From NCBI GenBank assembly GCA_016201185.1, contig JACQDG010000342.1, positions 1 through 7,077 on the forward strand: DNA of 7,077 nt. The letters are read 5' to 3'. How positions within the stretch are numbered: position 1 is the stretch's first letter; every line of letters begins with the position of its first letter. Below, in pieces: positions 6,568 to 7,077 of the stretch. Under the pieces are notes generated by a model that had not been told where the DNA came from, ran no database searches, and saw only the letters and a program-made list of their open reading frames with translations. The translations under genes and the position numbers were made by a program. This DNA comes from Acidobacteriota bacterium (lineage in GTDB: Bacteria > Acidobacteriota > Terriglobia > Bryobacterales > JACQDG01).

Positions 6568-6573
6568 ACGAAA

Positions 6574-6591
6574 CGTGTGAGCACCCACACG
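6574..6591. repeat. Inverted repeat at the predicted transcription start
   Basis: CGTGTG (6574-6579) and CACACG (6586-6591) are perfect complements around a 6-nt loop. The right arm ends one base from the -10 box at 6593-6598, so the palindrome would cover the start point of leftward transcription, a common operator position. The arms are short and chance cannot be excluded. Confidence 0.4.
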
Positions 6592-6592
6592 G

Positions 6593-6622
6593 ATTCTAGC
6601 GTTCGGGGAGAAAAGGAGTCAA
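6593..6622 (-). promoter_or_regulatory. Leftward sigma70-type promoter-like element
   Basis: On the minus strand TTGACT (6622-6617) is followed after 18 nt by TAGAAT (6598-6593). The context GCCTTGACTCC, TTTCT ten bases before the -10, and TAGAATCCG match the hrcA promoter at 2805-2834. It starts beyond the stop codon of the alanine dehydrogenase gene and points to the six-helix membrane gene with a leader of roughly 195 nt, or originally to another gene if the segment between the direct repeats was inserted later. Confidence 0.55.
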
Positions 6623-6644
6623 GGCGGAGAAGCTGGGCTGAGGG

Positions 6645-7076
6645 TCAGCGGGCGACGGCGGCGAGGTCGTGCCAGGGAAGACCCTGGGATTCGGCTACGC
6701 CGGAGTGGACCAGCTCGCCGCGGTAAGTATTAACGCCGGCGCGGAGGGCGGCGTTCTCCTCGACCGCCCGCTCCAGGCCCAGGTCGGCCAGCAGGTGAAC
6801 GTAGGGGAAAGTGGCGTTGGTGAGGGCGAAGGTGGAGGTGTGGGGCACGGCGGCCGGCATGTTGGAGACGCAGTAATGCAGTACGCCGTCCACCAGGTAG
6901 ACCGGATCAGTATGGGTAGTAGGCTGGGAGGTCTCCAGACACCCGCCCTGGTCGATGGCGACGTCCACCACCACCGCGCCGCGCTTCATCTGGGAGATCA
7001 TGTCGCGGCGGACGAGCCTGGGAGCGGAAGCGCCGGGGATGAGCACGGCCCCGACGACCAGGTCGGCCAGGCGAAG
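6645..7076 (-). CDS. ald: Alanine dehydrogenase, C-terminal part (5' end outside window)
   Basis: Ald catalyses the reversible NAD-dependent oxidative deamination of L-alanine to pyruvate and ammonium in the cytoplasm, usually as a hexamer. The 143 C-terminal residues are present out of a usual total near 370; the gene runs off the right edge. Strong family blocks are ADLVVGAVLIPGASAPRLV (residues 4-22 of this part), GAVVVDVAIDQGGCLETS (33-50), whose IDQGG aspartate corresponds to the catalytic Asp270 of the mycobacterial enzyme, and VSNMPAAVPHTSTFALTNAT (70-89) from the nucleotide-binding and subunit-closing region. The family usually has PGAKAP where this protein has PGASAP, a small departure. 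The stop is TGA at 6647-6645, inside a short hairpin (GCTGA 6637-6641 with TCAGC 6645-6649). The catalytic His96 equivalent lies outside the window. No other family fits as well. Confidence 0.93.
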   Translation of the reverse strand, partial: LRLADLVVGAVLIPGASAPRLVRRDMISQMKRGAVVVDVAIDQGGCLETSQPTTHTDPVYLVDGVLHYCVSNMPAAVPHTSTFALTNATFPYVHLLADLGLERAVEENAALRAGVNTYRGELVHSGVAESQGLPWHDLAAVAR

Positions 7077-7077
7077 A

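Noticed and set aside
6436..6726. A 96-codon + strand open frame over the right repeat, the promoter-like element and the end of ald
   Set aside because: It overlaps the regulatory elements and the ald coding region, and its composition (many Arg, Ser, Thr) does not look like a real protein.

Overview
The window looks like chromosomal DNA of an Acidobacteriota bacterium, probably near the Solibacter/Bryobacter group. The main reason is the left-hand gene. It combines SBBP-type beta-propeller repeats with a C-terminal domain that I recognise as the Solibacter-type C-terminal domain (TIGR03437 family), which is characteristic of that lineage. The GC-rich coding sequence of hrcA and the polytopic membrane gene fits. 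Assignment is from recalled family features, not from a search.

Layout: (i) 1-1315, + strand: the 3' part of a large secreted repeat protein, with a one-base frameshift at about 263-265. (ii) 1405-2834, - strand: a promoter, hrcA (heat-shock repressor) and a small YtxH-like membrane protein, probably one operon, convergent with (i). (iii) 2873-5095, - strand: a secreted or membrane-anchored SnoaL/YybH-like protein followed by a 12-13-helix GT-C-type glycosyltransferase-like membrane protein. A 22-codon ORF bridges them with an ATGA overlap. (iv) 5209-6507: a segment of lower GC bounded by two identical 28-bp direct repeats. It carries two - strand membrane-protein genes: an unrecognised six-helix protein and a three-helix protein whose reading frame is cut by an in-frame TAG. 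(v) 6534-6622: two inverted repeats and a leftward promoter-like element nearly identical to the one in front of hrcA. (vi) 6645-7077, - strand: the C-terminal 143 residues of alanine dehydrogenase.

Most genes are ordinary housekeeping or lineage-typical genes. The part worth a second look is the repeat-bounded segment. It has perfect direct repeats, a changed base composition, a large imperfect hairpin built on one repeat copy that faintly resembles an integron attC site, a gene decaying through a nonsense codon, and no recombinase in view. I read it as a small acquired or mobilised cassette-like segment or a dispersed-repeat insertion. It is not proof of a new system.
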